From: Hymenobacter edaphi
GTDB taxonomy: Bacteria; Bacteroidota; Bacteroidia; Cytophagales; Hymenobacteraceae
Direction: 5' to 3'
Length of the DNA: 64,000 nucleotides
Assembly: GCF_003258365.1 (NCBI RefSeq)
Contig: NZ_QHKM01000002.1
Coordinates: 434,001 to 498,000, forward strand
Part shown: positions 44,689-55,200 of the stretch, in pieces
How positions within the stretch are numbered: position 1 is the first letter of the stretch
Layout: each line of letters begins with the position of its first letter
Made by a program: the position numbers and the translations under genes
Notes under the pieces: model-generated
What the model saw: the letters and a program-made list of their open reading frames with translations, nothing else
Database searches by the model: none
What the model was told of the DNA's origin: nothing

Positions 44689-47600
44689 ATGAGCCGACTT
44701 CTCCTGACTAGCTTCCTGATGCTGGTCGGCAGCCTGGGGCCGTGGTTTTCGGCCCACGCCCAAGGCACCAAAACCCAGACCGCCCACCCCGAACGCCCGA
44801 ATTACCGCGGCATCGGCAAGGACTGGGAAAAATCGACCCCGCCCGACAGTACCCGGCTCACCTACACCGTGTTTCTGATTGGGGACGTGGGCAAGCCCGC
44901 CCCGCAGGCCCAGGGCGGCGAACCGTCGCTGAACTTCCTGCGCCGGCAGATCATGAAGGCCAACGAGCGGAGCACCACCGTTTACCTCGGCGACAACATC
45001 TACGAGTACGGCCTGCCGCCCAGCGGCGCGCTGGACCGCAAGGTGTCGGAGGAGCGCCTGATCGACCAGATCAACGTGCTGCGCAACTACAAGGGCGAGA
45101 AGTACATGATTCCGGGCAACCACGACTGGAAGCAGGGCCAGAAAGGCTCGCTCGACCAGGTTATCCGGGCCCAGAACTTCATCGAGGACTACATGAACAA
45201 GGACTCGGCCGCCTTCACGCGCACCGGGGCCTTCTACGTGCCGGCCAACGGCTGCCCTGGGCCTTACGAAATCCTGGTGCAGGACAACCTGGCCATCATT
45301 GCCATCAACTCGCAGTGGTTTCTGCAGACCTCGGAGCGGCCCTACGGGGCCAACAGCGGCTGCGGCGTGGCCAACGAGGCCGACTTCTTCACCCAGCTGG
45401 AGGATTTGATGGCCAAGCACCGCAACAAGAACGTGGTGGTCATTGCCCACCACCCCATCTTCTCCGACGGCATCCACGGCGGCTACTTCACCCTGGCCGA
45501 CCACCTGTTTCCGCTCAGCATCGTCTACAAGTACGCCTTCATCCCGTTCCCCATCATCGGCTCGGTGTACCCGTTTGCGCGCAAGTACGGCGGCATCTCG
45601 CAGGACATTCCGCACCCCTTGTACCAGCAGTACAAGAAGGGGCTGATGGATATTTTTCAGAAGTACCCGAACACCATCTACGCCGCCGGGCACGAGCACA
45701 ACCTGCAGTACTTCAAGGTCGGCGACCTGCACCAGATCGTGTCGGGCTCGGGCTGCAAAACCCAGCACGTGCGCACCGGCCGCGACGGCGAAGCCCTGTT
45801 TTCGGACAAGGAGAAGGGCTGGGCCCGCGTGAACTACTACAACAACGGCGAGGTGTGGCTGGAATACTGGATTCCGAATGACAAGGGCGAATCCGGCCGC
45901 GTCGTGTACCGGCAGGCCCTGTACGCCAAGCAGGCCATTGCCGGCGACGCCCCCACCGGCCCCGACCCGTTCAACGTGGACATCAAGGGCCGGCCCAACT
46001 ACAAGGACTCGACGGTGACCGTGGCCGTGAATCCGCGCTACGCCGAGCGCAGCGGCCTGCACAACGCGTTTTTTGGCAAGCACTACCGCGCCGAGTGGGC
46101 CACGCCGGTGAAATTCCCGGTGCTCGACCTGGCCACCGAGAAAGGCGGGCTGGAGCCCTACCGCATCGGCGGGGGCAAGCAGACAGCTTCGCTGAAAGTG
46201 CGCAACGAGGAAGGCCGCAACTACACCATCCGCGGCCTCGACAAGGACCCCTCGGCCGTGCTGCCGGAGGCCCTGCGCGAGTCGGCCGCCAAGGACATTC
46301 TGCAGGACCAGATTTCGGCCCAGCACCCCTACGGCTCCATCGTGCTGCCACCGCTGGCCGCCCGCGCCGGCATTTTGCACACCAACCCCGAGCTGCGCTA
46401 CATCCCGCGCGACCCGCTGCTGGGCCAGTACCTGGCCCGCTTCCAGGACACGCCCGCGGCCTTGGAGGAAGACGCCAAGGACGACCAGAGCAACGTGGCC
46501 TCGCTGAACTTCGCCACCAACCTGGTGGGCACCGACAAGGTGCTGGAGCGCATGCGCCAGGACAACGACAACCACATCAAGGGCAAGGCCTTCGTCCGCT
46601 CGCGCCTGTTCGATATGTGGATTGGCGACTGGGACCGGCACGAGGACCAGTGGCGCTGGGCCGAAAGCAAAAACGAGGACGGCGACCGGACCTTCACGGC
46701 CGTGCCCGAAGACCGCGACATTGCCTTCTTCAAGGGCGACGGGTTCTTCCCCTGGCTGGCCCGCCGCAAGTGGGCTATTCGCAACTTCCAGGATTTCGGC
46801 GAGGACTACGCTGACTGGAAGGGCCTGAACCTGACCGCGCTCAGCAATGACCGCGTGTTTCTGGGCGAAATGTCGCGCAAGGACTGGGTGGAAACCGCCG
46901 AGGACATGAAGCGCCGCCTCACCGACGCGGCCATCGACTCGGCCCTGCGCACGCGCTGGCCGGAGGCTATATACAAGCTGCACGGGCCCGAAATTGCCGC
47001 CAAGCTCAAGAGCCGCCGCGACCTGCTGCCCGAACTGGCCAACGACTACTTCGAGCTGGTCAACCAGAAAGTGGAGGTGAAGGGCAGCGAGAAGCAGGAA
47101 CGCTTCGTGGTGCAGCGCCTGGAGGGCAACAAAACCCGCGTGCTGGTGAAGAAGGTCAACAAGGACGGCAAGACCACCAAAACCCTCTGGGACCAGACCT
47201 ACAACGGCGACATTACCAAGGAAATCCGCCTCTACGGCTTCGCCGGCAACGACTCTTACCGCGTAACCGGCGCCGAGCCCAGCAGCATCCGCCTGCGCAT
47301 CATCGGCGGCATCGACCGCGACACCATCGTGGACCAGTCGACCAAGGGCGGCTCCTTTCTGCGGCCGCACTCGGTGCAGGTCTACGACGCCGACTCGGGC
47401 AACGTCATCACGCCGGGCCCGGAAACGCGCCTGCGCCTGGAGCCGGGCACCGAGGTAAGCCAGTATGACTACCCCACCCGCACCAACAAGCGCGACTACA
47501 AGCTGCCCTACTTCGGGCCGGCCGTGTACTTCGGCTACAACGTGGACGACGGCGTGTTCATCGGCGGCGGCGGCACGCTGCGCACCTACGGCTTCCGGCG

Positions 47601-48612
47601 CGAGCCGTTTGCCACCGAGCAGACGCTGGTGGCCAACTACGCCCCCGCCCGCCAGGCCTACAACGTGCGCTACACCGGCGTCTTTACCGACGTACTCGGC
47701 AAGTACGACCTGCGCATCGATTCCCGCCTCTACGGCCCGCAGCTGCTCTACAACTACTTCGGCGCCGGCAACGACACGCGCAACGCGGCCCAGGGCGAAG
47801 GCACCGGCAACCCGCTCGGCAACCGTATCATCAACGACACCTACCGCATCCGCTTCGCCCGCTTCAACTTCTCGCCCACGCTGGAAACCGACGTGTTCAG
47901 CTTCCTGAAGTTCGGCATCGGGCCGCAGTACGACCAGTGGCGCATCGACCGGGCGCAGATCGGCCGCGAAATCCAGGCCGGCATCGACAACGGCTTTACC
48001 GGCGCCGCCACCGGCATCCGCGAGTCCGATTTCGGCATGAACCGCTACCTCGGCGGCAAGGCCTACCTGAACCTCGACGCCAGCTCCTCGCCCATCAACC
48101 CGCGCATCGGCCTGCGCTGGTACAACTCGGTGGAGTACAACGGCCAGCTCAACGGGGAGAAGCTGAAATACGGCCGTCTGGCCTCGGAAGTGCGCTTCTA
48201 CGTGTCGCCGAACTTCCCCTTCCAGCTCACCTGGGCCGGCCGCATCGGCGCCGCCCGCAACATCGGCGACTACCGCTTCTACCAGGCCAACACGCTGGGC
48301 GGCACCACCAACCTGCGCGGCTACCGCCGCACCCGCTACGCCGGCCGCAGCATGACCTACGCCAACGCCGAGGTGCGCCTGCAGCTGTTCACCTTCAACG
48401 CTTATTTGGTGCCCGGCAAGTTCGGCATCATGGGCCTGGCCGACGCCGGCCGGGTGTACAGCCGCTACGACGTAAACAAGGGCATCGATGCCTACCACAC
48501 CGGCTTCGGCGGTGGCATCTGGATCGACGTGCTGAAGCAGGCCGTCATCAACGCTACCTACTCGGTGGGGGAGGAAAGCCTGGTCAACATCGGCTTCGAC
48601 TTCCTGTTCTAA
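44689..48612 (+). CDS. Metallophosphoesterase fused to an outer-membrane barrel
   Basis: The 1,307-residue exported protein has a signal peptide (MSRLLLTSFLMLVGSLGPWFSAHAQ). A calcineurin-like phosphoesterase domain (about 60-400) carries LIGDVGKP, YLGDNIYEYG, MIPGNHDW, VVIAHHPIFSDG and AAGHEHNLQYF, which together supply the two-metal site. The middle (about 420-880) has FDMWIGDWDRHEDQWRW, similar to phosphotransferase-like loops. The C-terminal third (about 920-1307) is a surface-antigen/Omp85-type barrel (PYFGPAVYFGYNVDDGVFIGGG, NLRGYRRTRYAGRSMTYANAEVRLQLF), ending in FDFLF. It is probably a surface-exposed phosphatase embedded in the outer membrane. A terminator follows. Confidence 0.88.
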   Translation: MSRLLLTSFLMLVGSLGPWFSAHAQGTKTQTAHPERPNYRGIGKDWEKSTPPDSTRLTYTVFLIGDVGKPAPQAQGGEPSLNFLRRQIMKANERSTTVYLGDNIYEYGLPPSGALDRKVSEERLIDQINVLRNYKGEKYMIPGNHDWKQGQKGSLDQVIRAQNFIEDYMNKDSAAFTRTGAFYVPANGCPGPYEILVQDNLAIIAINSQWFLQTSERPYGANSGCGVANEADFFTQLEDLMAKHRNKNVVVIAHHPIFSDGIHGGYFTLADHLFPLSIVYKYAFIPFPIIGSVYPFARKYGGISQDIPHPLYQQYKKGLMDIFQKYPNTIYAAGHEHNLQYFKVGDLHQIVSGSGCKTQHVRTGRDGEALFSDKEKGWARVNYYNNGEVWLEYWIPNDKGESGRVVYRQALYAKQAIAGDAPTGPDPFNVDIKGRPNYKDSTVTVAVNPRYAERSGLHNAFFGKHYRAEWATPVKFPVLDLATEKGGLEPYRIGGGKQTASLKVRNEEGRNYTIRGLDKDPSAVLPEALRESAAKDILQDQISAQHPYGSIVLPPLAARAGILHTNPELRYIPRDPLLGQYLARFQDTPAALEEDAKDDQSNVASLNFATNLVGTDKVLERMRQDNDNHIKGKAFVRSRLFDMWIGDWDRHEDQWRWAESKNEDGDRTFTAVPEDRDIAFFKGDGFFPWLARRKWAIRNFQDFGEDYADWKGLNLTALSNDRVFLGEMSRKDWVETAEDMKRRLTDAAIDSALRTRWPEAIYKLHGPEIAAKLKSRRDLLPELANDYFELVNQKVEVKGSEKQERFVVQRLEGNKTRVLVKKVNKDGKTTKTLWDQTYNGDITKEIRLYGFAGNDSYRVTGAEPSSIRLRIIGGIDRDTIVDQSTKGGSFLRPHSVQVYDADSGNVITPGPETRLRLEPGTEVSQYDYPTRTNKRDYKLPYFGPAVYFGYNVDDGVFIGGGGTLRTYGFRREPFATEQTLVANYAPARQAYNVRYTGVFTDVLGKYDLRIDSRLYGPQLLYNYFGAGNDTRNAAQGEGTGNPLGNRIINDTYRIRFARFNFSPTLETDVFSFLKFGIGPQYDQWRIDRAQIGREIQAGIDNGFTGAATGIRESDFGMNRYLGGKAYLNLDASSSPINPRIGLRWYNSVEYNGQLNGEKLKYGRLASEVRFYVSPNFPFQLTWAGRIGAARNIGDYRFYQANTLGGTTNLRGYRRTRYAGRSMTYANAEVRLQLFTFNAYLVPGKFGIMGLADAGRVYSRYDVNKGIDAYHTGFGGGIWIDVLKQAVINATYSVGEESLVNIGFDFLF

Positions 48613-48634
48613 TTCCGGCGGACAAACCGCTGAC

Positions 48635-48668
48635 CAAAGCCGTGGCTACTCCAGCCACGGCTTTGTCA
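48635..48668 (+). terminator. Rho-independent terminator after the phosphoesterase gene
   Basis: AAAGCCGTGGCT pairs with AGCCACGGCTTT around ACTCC, followed by GTCATTTT. Confidence 0.8.
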
Positions 48669-49226
48669 TTTTAAACGCGGCTGGCTACGCCCTGCTCCGG
48701 GTCAACTTCGCCGAAGCCGGCGGCAACCAAGCTGGTCGGATTTTGAAGGCAGGTGGCGGGGCAGGTCCTTTCTGGGAAAGAGCAATGTCATTGTGGGAAT
48801 TCAAAGATGGAATATTGATTAATTACTATTATTGGATAAGGCAATCCGACCCTATTCAGGAGGACGTATGTGATAGTTTTTCTTTCCGGTAATTGCACTA
48901 TAAGGCAATCGATTGTAGTATTTATTGTTAAAAAGCTGGTTGATAGCTATATTTGCGGCTCCCGGGCTGCATACGGGTCGGTATGCTACGGTCGAGTTTT
49001 GTCCAGCCTGATTCAGGGCCCGGAAGCGACATAGAAAAATTCCCATTTCGGACTAGTGCAGTCTAAGCCAGTCCGTTCAGCGAGAAGAATCCTTTATCCG
49101 GCCAGCAAAACGCTCCATTAATCGAGAACAGATGGCCACGCGCATAGCCCGAGGCTAGTTTTGTTGCCTCCGAAAATGCGCCGGCAGACCTACAAACGCT
49201 TTTCCATCCACTCAATATACTTTGCA
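48669..49226. other. 558-bp intergenic region, partly AT-rich
   Basis: No credible gene is present. About 48780-48960 is far more AT-rich than the rest of the window. The end of the region carries a -7-like box before the giant surface-protein gene. The single short minus-strand ORF at 48852-49046 has no supporting features. Confidence 0.6.
49156..49163 (+). promoter_or_regulatory. Bacteroidota -7 promoter box before the giant surface protein
   Basis: TAGTTTTG matches TAnnTTTG exactly and lies 63 bases before the chosen ATG at 49227. No clear -33 TTG is seen at the expected distance. Confidence 0.45.
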
Positions 49227-52200
49227 ATGAAAACAGCCTTACGATTAACCATCGGATTGCTGATCTGGCTTGGGGGCACCGACGCGGTGACAGCCCAGAC
49301 CAGTCCCCGCGGCGCTACTGCGCCGGCTGGCGACCTGGACCGGCCGCGGCCCGTTCGCGCGAGCAGCGGCATGCCCCGGGTATCGGCGGTAACGGTACCC
49401 AGCACGGTCGTCAGAGGCAGCGCGGCCGGTACGGGCGCCCGCCCGACGGCGCTGTCGGCCAACGACGTGACCGTGTCCATAGCCAACGACGCCGGCCTGA
49501 CGGAAATTACGGCCCCGAACGGCACCGTCAGCGGCGGCACGACGGCCGCCAACCGGGCAACGTTCAACACGATTCCCAACGCCTCGACGCAGGGTACGCT
49601 GCGGGCTTTCACGGCCGACGGCACCACCTCAATTGTGGTGGCGGCCGCTACGGAATACAACCTGGCCACCTACCCGCGCCTGGCTTTCACGCCCGTCGCG
49701 ACGTATAGCGGCACCATCAACCTGACGTACAGCCTGCGGCAAAGCGGTGGTACCGTGCCGGCCACGTCGGGCAACGCCAACTACGTTATCCGCGTCAGCA
49801 CCCCGCCCACGGCCCAAAACCTGACCGCGCTGATCATGCCGGCCAGCTTTGGCATCACGCCCCTGTCGCAGGACTTCGTGGGCGCCGATTCGGACGGCAG
49901 CATTCAGAGCTACATCGTCAAGACGCTGCCGGCAAGCGGCATCCTTTACATCACCCGCAACGCCGCCGGCGCTACGATTACGCCCGCGGCCGTGACGGCC
50001 GGGCAGTCGCTGACGCCCACGCAGGCCGCCACGCTGGCGTTCGACCCGGCCGCCGGCTCTTTTGGCACGATGCGCTTCACCTACGCCGCCGTCGACAACA
50101 TCGGGCTGGAGTCGGAGCCGGCGGGCTACGCCATTCCGGTGAGCAAAGCCACCTGCGGGCAAGCCAGCGCGCTGGATTTTGCCACCCGTCCCACCAACCC
50201 GGCCGAAAACTGGGCGGTCAACGGCAAAACCGTGACCGTGGACGGCGTGACCATCACGACCGGCGACTACACTACCACTACCGTTAACGGCTCGACTTCC
50301 AGCCTGAGCGTGCGGGCCGGCACCAACGCCCCCGGCACGTCGCTGAACTGGGAATCGGATTACGGCTCGGGGACTACCGCGACGCAGATCATCACGTTCA
50401 ACTTCAGCCGTCCGCTGAAGAATTTCTCGTTTACCGTGTCGGACATCGACCAGTTGGTGGGCAACCAGGCCAACTCGGGCTGGACCGACGAGCTGCAGGT
50501 AGACGGCTACGCGGGCGCTTCGGGCGGCACGGCTTATGCCCTGACGAGCGGCGACGTTTCGCTGGGCTCGAACGGGAGCAACACGCTGCTGACCGGCAAC
50601 CGCATCCGGAGCCAGAACGACTTCAACAACTTCGGCGTCGATGGCAACGTGCTTATCACCTTCCCGGTGGCCATTCAGCGCGTGACGCTGCGCTACCGCA
50701 ACCTGCAAACCAGCCCGGCCGATCCGGGCGGACAGTTTATCGGCATCCACTCCTTCTCGTGGTGCTCCCAGGCAGATCTGACGACGAGCATTGCGCCGCT
50801 GACCTCGCCCATCAACGCGGGCCAGCAGGGCCAGTTCAACGTGAGCTTCGGTAACGCAGCGGATCAGGACGTGGCCAACAACGTGGTGCGGACCGTGCAA
50901 CTGCCGGCGGGCCTGACCAACGTCGTCGTAGTCGATAACGGTGTCACCATTGCCGGCGCTTACGACGCGGCTACCGGCCTGGTAACCTACCCGGTGCTGG
51001 CCACGCTGGCCAGCGGTACCACCCGCAACTCCACCATTACGTTCACGGCGCCGCCTACGGGGCCGGTTTCGGCCACCTCGACCATTGGCTCCGACGCGGA
51101 TGAAAACGGGGTAACGGGCAATAACACTTCCTCGACCGCCATTGGGGTGAATCCGTTCATCATCAGCGGTACCGTCTTCGAAGACGTGAACTTCGGCGGC
51201 GGCGTGGGCCGCAACTACTCGACGGCCAACACGTCGGCTACGGGTTCGGGCTTTGCCAACAACGCCGTCCAGCGTGCCGGGGCGACGGTGGAGCTCTATA
51301 ACAGCGCCGGCGCACTGGTGGCCACTACTACCACCAACAGCACCGGCTCGTACAGCTTCAACGCGCCGGCGGCCGGCGACTACCGGGTGCGCGTAGTCAA
51401 CTCTACCGTGACCTCGCTGCGCACGGGCTACACCAGCGCACTGCTGCCGGTGCAGACGTTTGTATACGGCAACGTGAACCGCGTGGGCGGGGAAGCCCCC
51501 GAAAAGCAGGACGCCGCCGCCAACAACGGCTCGCAGACGCTGGCTTCGCTGACGGCGGGTACGGCAACGCCGCAGTCGCTGGTGACCATTACGGCCAGCA
51601 CTTCGGGCGTAACCGGCGTGGACTTCGGCTTTAACTTCGACGTCATCACCAACACCAACGACGCGGGCCAAGGCTCGCTGCGCCAGTTCCTGCTCAACAG
51701 CAATGCCCTGGCCAACACCAACCTGTCGCAGACGGGCCTGACGGCCGGGCTGGAAACGAGCATCTTCATGATTCCGGACGGCGTGGCCCACAACGGGCTG
51801 CGCAGCGGCTTGGTGAACCAGCTGACCAACGGCGCGGCCACCATCACCCTTAGCTCGGCGCTGCCCAACATCACCGACGCCAGCACCGCGCTGAACGGCT
51901 CGACGCAGACCACCAACGTGGGCAACAGCAACGCCGTGGTGACCACGGCCGGCAGCGAATCGACCGGCCCGGAGGTGATTGTGAACTTCGGCGGCACCGA
52001 CGGCTTTGCCACCACGGCTGCCAACACCCGCGTTATCGGCATGGGCTTCACCAACGCCAATACCGGGGCGGGCTCGGGCTCGGCCGCGCTGCGCGTGGAC
52101 GCCGGCGCTACCTCGGCCATCATCCAGAACAACACGTTCTACAGCAACGGGGCCAACTTCCGCCTCAACAACGTGGGCGGGGCTACCGTGAGCGGCAACA

Positions 52201-55200
52201 TCTCGCGCAACGCGCTGGCCAGCAACTCGGATGGTATTGAAATGACGGCTTCGTCGAACAACACCATCACCAACAACCAGTTTCTGAACAACGCGGGCTA
52301 CGGCATCGACTTCATCAGCGGTGTGAGCAATGGCAACACCATTACGGGCAACGTGTTCAGCGGCAACGGCCAGAACAGCAGCAACGGCCAGACGGCCGGC
52401 ATCGGCCTGCGCGACGCCAGCTCGAACAACATCATCACGGGCAACACCTTCACGGCCAACGTCGGCGACGGTATTTCGGCCCGCGACGGGAGCAACAACG
52501 TCTTCTCGCAGAACAGCTTCTCGGCCAACGGCAACCTGGGCATCGACCTGACCACGGGCGCCGCCTTCGACGGCGACGGCGTGACGCTAAACGACGCGGG
52601 CGACGTGGACGCCAACACGGCCCAGGCCAACGGCCTGATCAACTTCCCGGTTATCACCTCCTCGACCATCCGCAACGGCAACCTGATTGTGCAGGGCTTC
52701 GCCCGCCCGGGCGTGACGGTGGAGCTGTACGTGGCCGACCCCGACGGCACCGGCTTCGGCGAAGGCCAGACCTTCTTCAACAGCTTCGTGGAAGGCTCGA
52801 CGGCGGACACCAACGCGGGCACGGGCTCCTACTCGGGCCTGATCAACGGCCGCAACCAGGGCACCGACAACACCAACCGCTTCACGGTGACCATCGCGCT
52901 GTCGTCGCTGACGGCGGCCCAGCGTACGGCCCTGACGGCCGCCGGCGCCCAGCTGACGGCTTTGGCAACGCTGACCACCAACACCGGCGGCAACTACGGC
53001 ACGTCGGAATTCTCGGGTAACTCGCCGGTGTTCAACGCCCCGGTGGCCATCAACGACGCGGGCACCACGGCCCCCGCCACGGCCATCACGCTGACCGTGA
53101 CGACCAACGACCAGAACAGCATCGACCCGGCCACGGTGGCCCTGAACGGCCTGGCGGCCGGCAGCACCACGGCGGTAAGCGTAACGGGCGGCACCTTCCA
53201 GTTCCTGAGCAACGGCCAGGTGCAGTTCACGCCGACGGCGGGCTTCACCGGCATTGCCACGGTGCCCTACACGGTGAACAACACCTCGGGCGTGACGTCG
53301 AACACCGCCTTCATTACGGTGGACGTGCGTAACCCCAGCATCGACCTCTCGACCACGATTACGGCCCCGGCCAACAACACGGCCATCAACGCCGGCGCGG
53401 CCCTGACCTACGTGGTGGTAGCCACCAACGGCACCGCCACGGCGGCCAGCACGGTGGTGGAAACCCTGCAGCTGCCGGCCGGTCTGACGACCAACGGCGG
53501 CACCGTGACCATCACGGGCGGGCAGAACTTCGCTTCGGCCAGCTACAGCAACGCCACCGGCCTGGTGACTATTCCGGTGGGCACGCTGGCCGGCAACTCC
53601 TCGCAGACCTACAACGTGGCCGTATCGGCCATGCCCGGCACCGGCCCGGTAACGGCTACGGCCAACATCAGCGGTGCCGTGACGGAAACCAACACGGCCA
53701 ACAACGCGGTGGCCACGACGGTGACCATCAACCCGCGCTACGACGTGGCCACGACCATCACGGGCCCGGCTACGGGCGTGGTGCGCGGCAACGAAATCAC
53801 CTACACCGTGACGACCAGCAACCTGAGCACCACCGCGGGCTCGGTGTCGCCGGCCCCGAACGTGGTGCAGGTGGTGCAGCTGCCGACCGGCCTGACGGGC
53901 GTATTTGCCTCGAACGGCGGTACCTACAACTCGACCGACGGCAAGGTGACCTTCCCGGCCATCGGCTCGCTGCCGGTGGGCCAGACGGTGGTGAACAGCA
54001 TCAGCTTTGCCGCTCCGGGGGCCAACTTCACCGTGCCCTCGGCCACGGTGACGGCCGGCGCCAGCAACGACAACGCGGGTGACCTGAACTCGCCCTCGGC
54101 GGGTACCAACAACAACACGGCGTACCTGAACAACCTGGCCAGCACGGCTGCGGTGACTACTGTAGCTCCGAGCTCCTCGCAGGTGAACGTATACACCAAC
54201 ATCAGCAGCTCGGCTACCAACGTGGCCCCGAACGCCTCGGTGACGCTGACGGTAACGGCCAGCAACGCCGGTCCGGCTACGGCTACCGCGGTAACGGAAA
54301 CCCTGCAGCTGCCGGCCGGCCTGACGGGCGTGACGGTAAGCAACAGCGGCAGCTACAACCCCAACACCGGTCTGGTGACCTTCACCTCGTTCGGCGACCT
54401 GGCTCCGGCCGGCAGCGCCTCGGCCACGGTGACGTTCAACGCCCCGGCGCAGGGCTTCGTACTGGCCTCGGCCACGGTGATGACGACGGCTACCGACCTG
54501 GTGCCGGCCGACAACCTGGCCCAGATCAAAGTGGAAGTGGCCCCGGTGGCCAACGTGGCCACCACGCTGGCGGGCCCGACCACGGTAGTGCCCGGCCAGA
54601 CGGCCACCTACACGGTGACGACCAGCAGCCTCGGCGAGGCGACGGCCGTGGGCGTGGTGCAGACGGTAAGCCTGCCGGCCGGCCTGACGGGCGTGACGGT
54701 GAGCGGCGGCAGCTACAACCCCAACACCGGTCTGGTGACCTTCTCCGCCGGCGCGCTGAGCAAAGGCACGACGCAAACCAACTCCATCAGCTTTACCGTG
54801 CCCGCGGGCGCTACGAACTACTCGGCCGTAGCCAACGTGAGCACCACGACGCCGGAAACGGTACTGACCAACAACGCGGCCACGGTGGCCACGACGGTGC
54901 AGCAGACGGCCGACCTGGTGGAGCGCGTGAGCGGTCCGAGCACGGCCGGCGTCGGCAGCGCGGTGACTTACACGGTGACGACGACCAACAACGGCCCGTC
55001 GGCGGCGGCTTCGGTGGTGCCCACGCTGCAACTGCCCGCCGGCCTCGGCACGGTGGTGGTAACCGGCGGCGGCAGCTACGACAACGCCTCCGGCCTGGTG
55101 ACCTTCAGCACGGTTGCGACCCTGCTCAGCGGGACCAGCACGACCAACACGGCCACGTTCATCATGCCCGACGCGAGCAGCGTCAACGGCCTGGCCCGCG

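Noticed and set aside
44506-48498. Very long minus-strand open frame (1,330 codons)
   Set aside because: It is antisense to the metallophosphoesterase gene. Its Val/Ala/His/Gly-rich composition comes from the GC-rich codons of the sense gene.
48852-49046. 64-codon minus-strand ORF in the AT-rich intergenic region
   Set aside because: No ribosome site, no family features, and composition consistent with non-coding DNA.
49161-49226. TTG start at 49161 for the giant protein
   Set aside because: It would overlap the likely -7 promoter box and bury the signal peptide; the ATG at 49227 is better.
52587-55031. 814-codon minus-strand frame in the giant gene
   Set aside because: Arg/His/Gly-rich shadow of a repetitive coding sequence.
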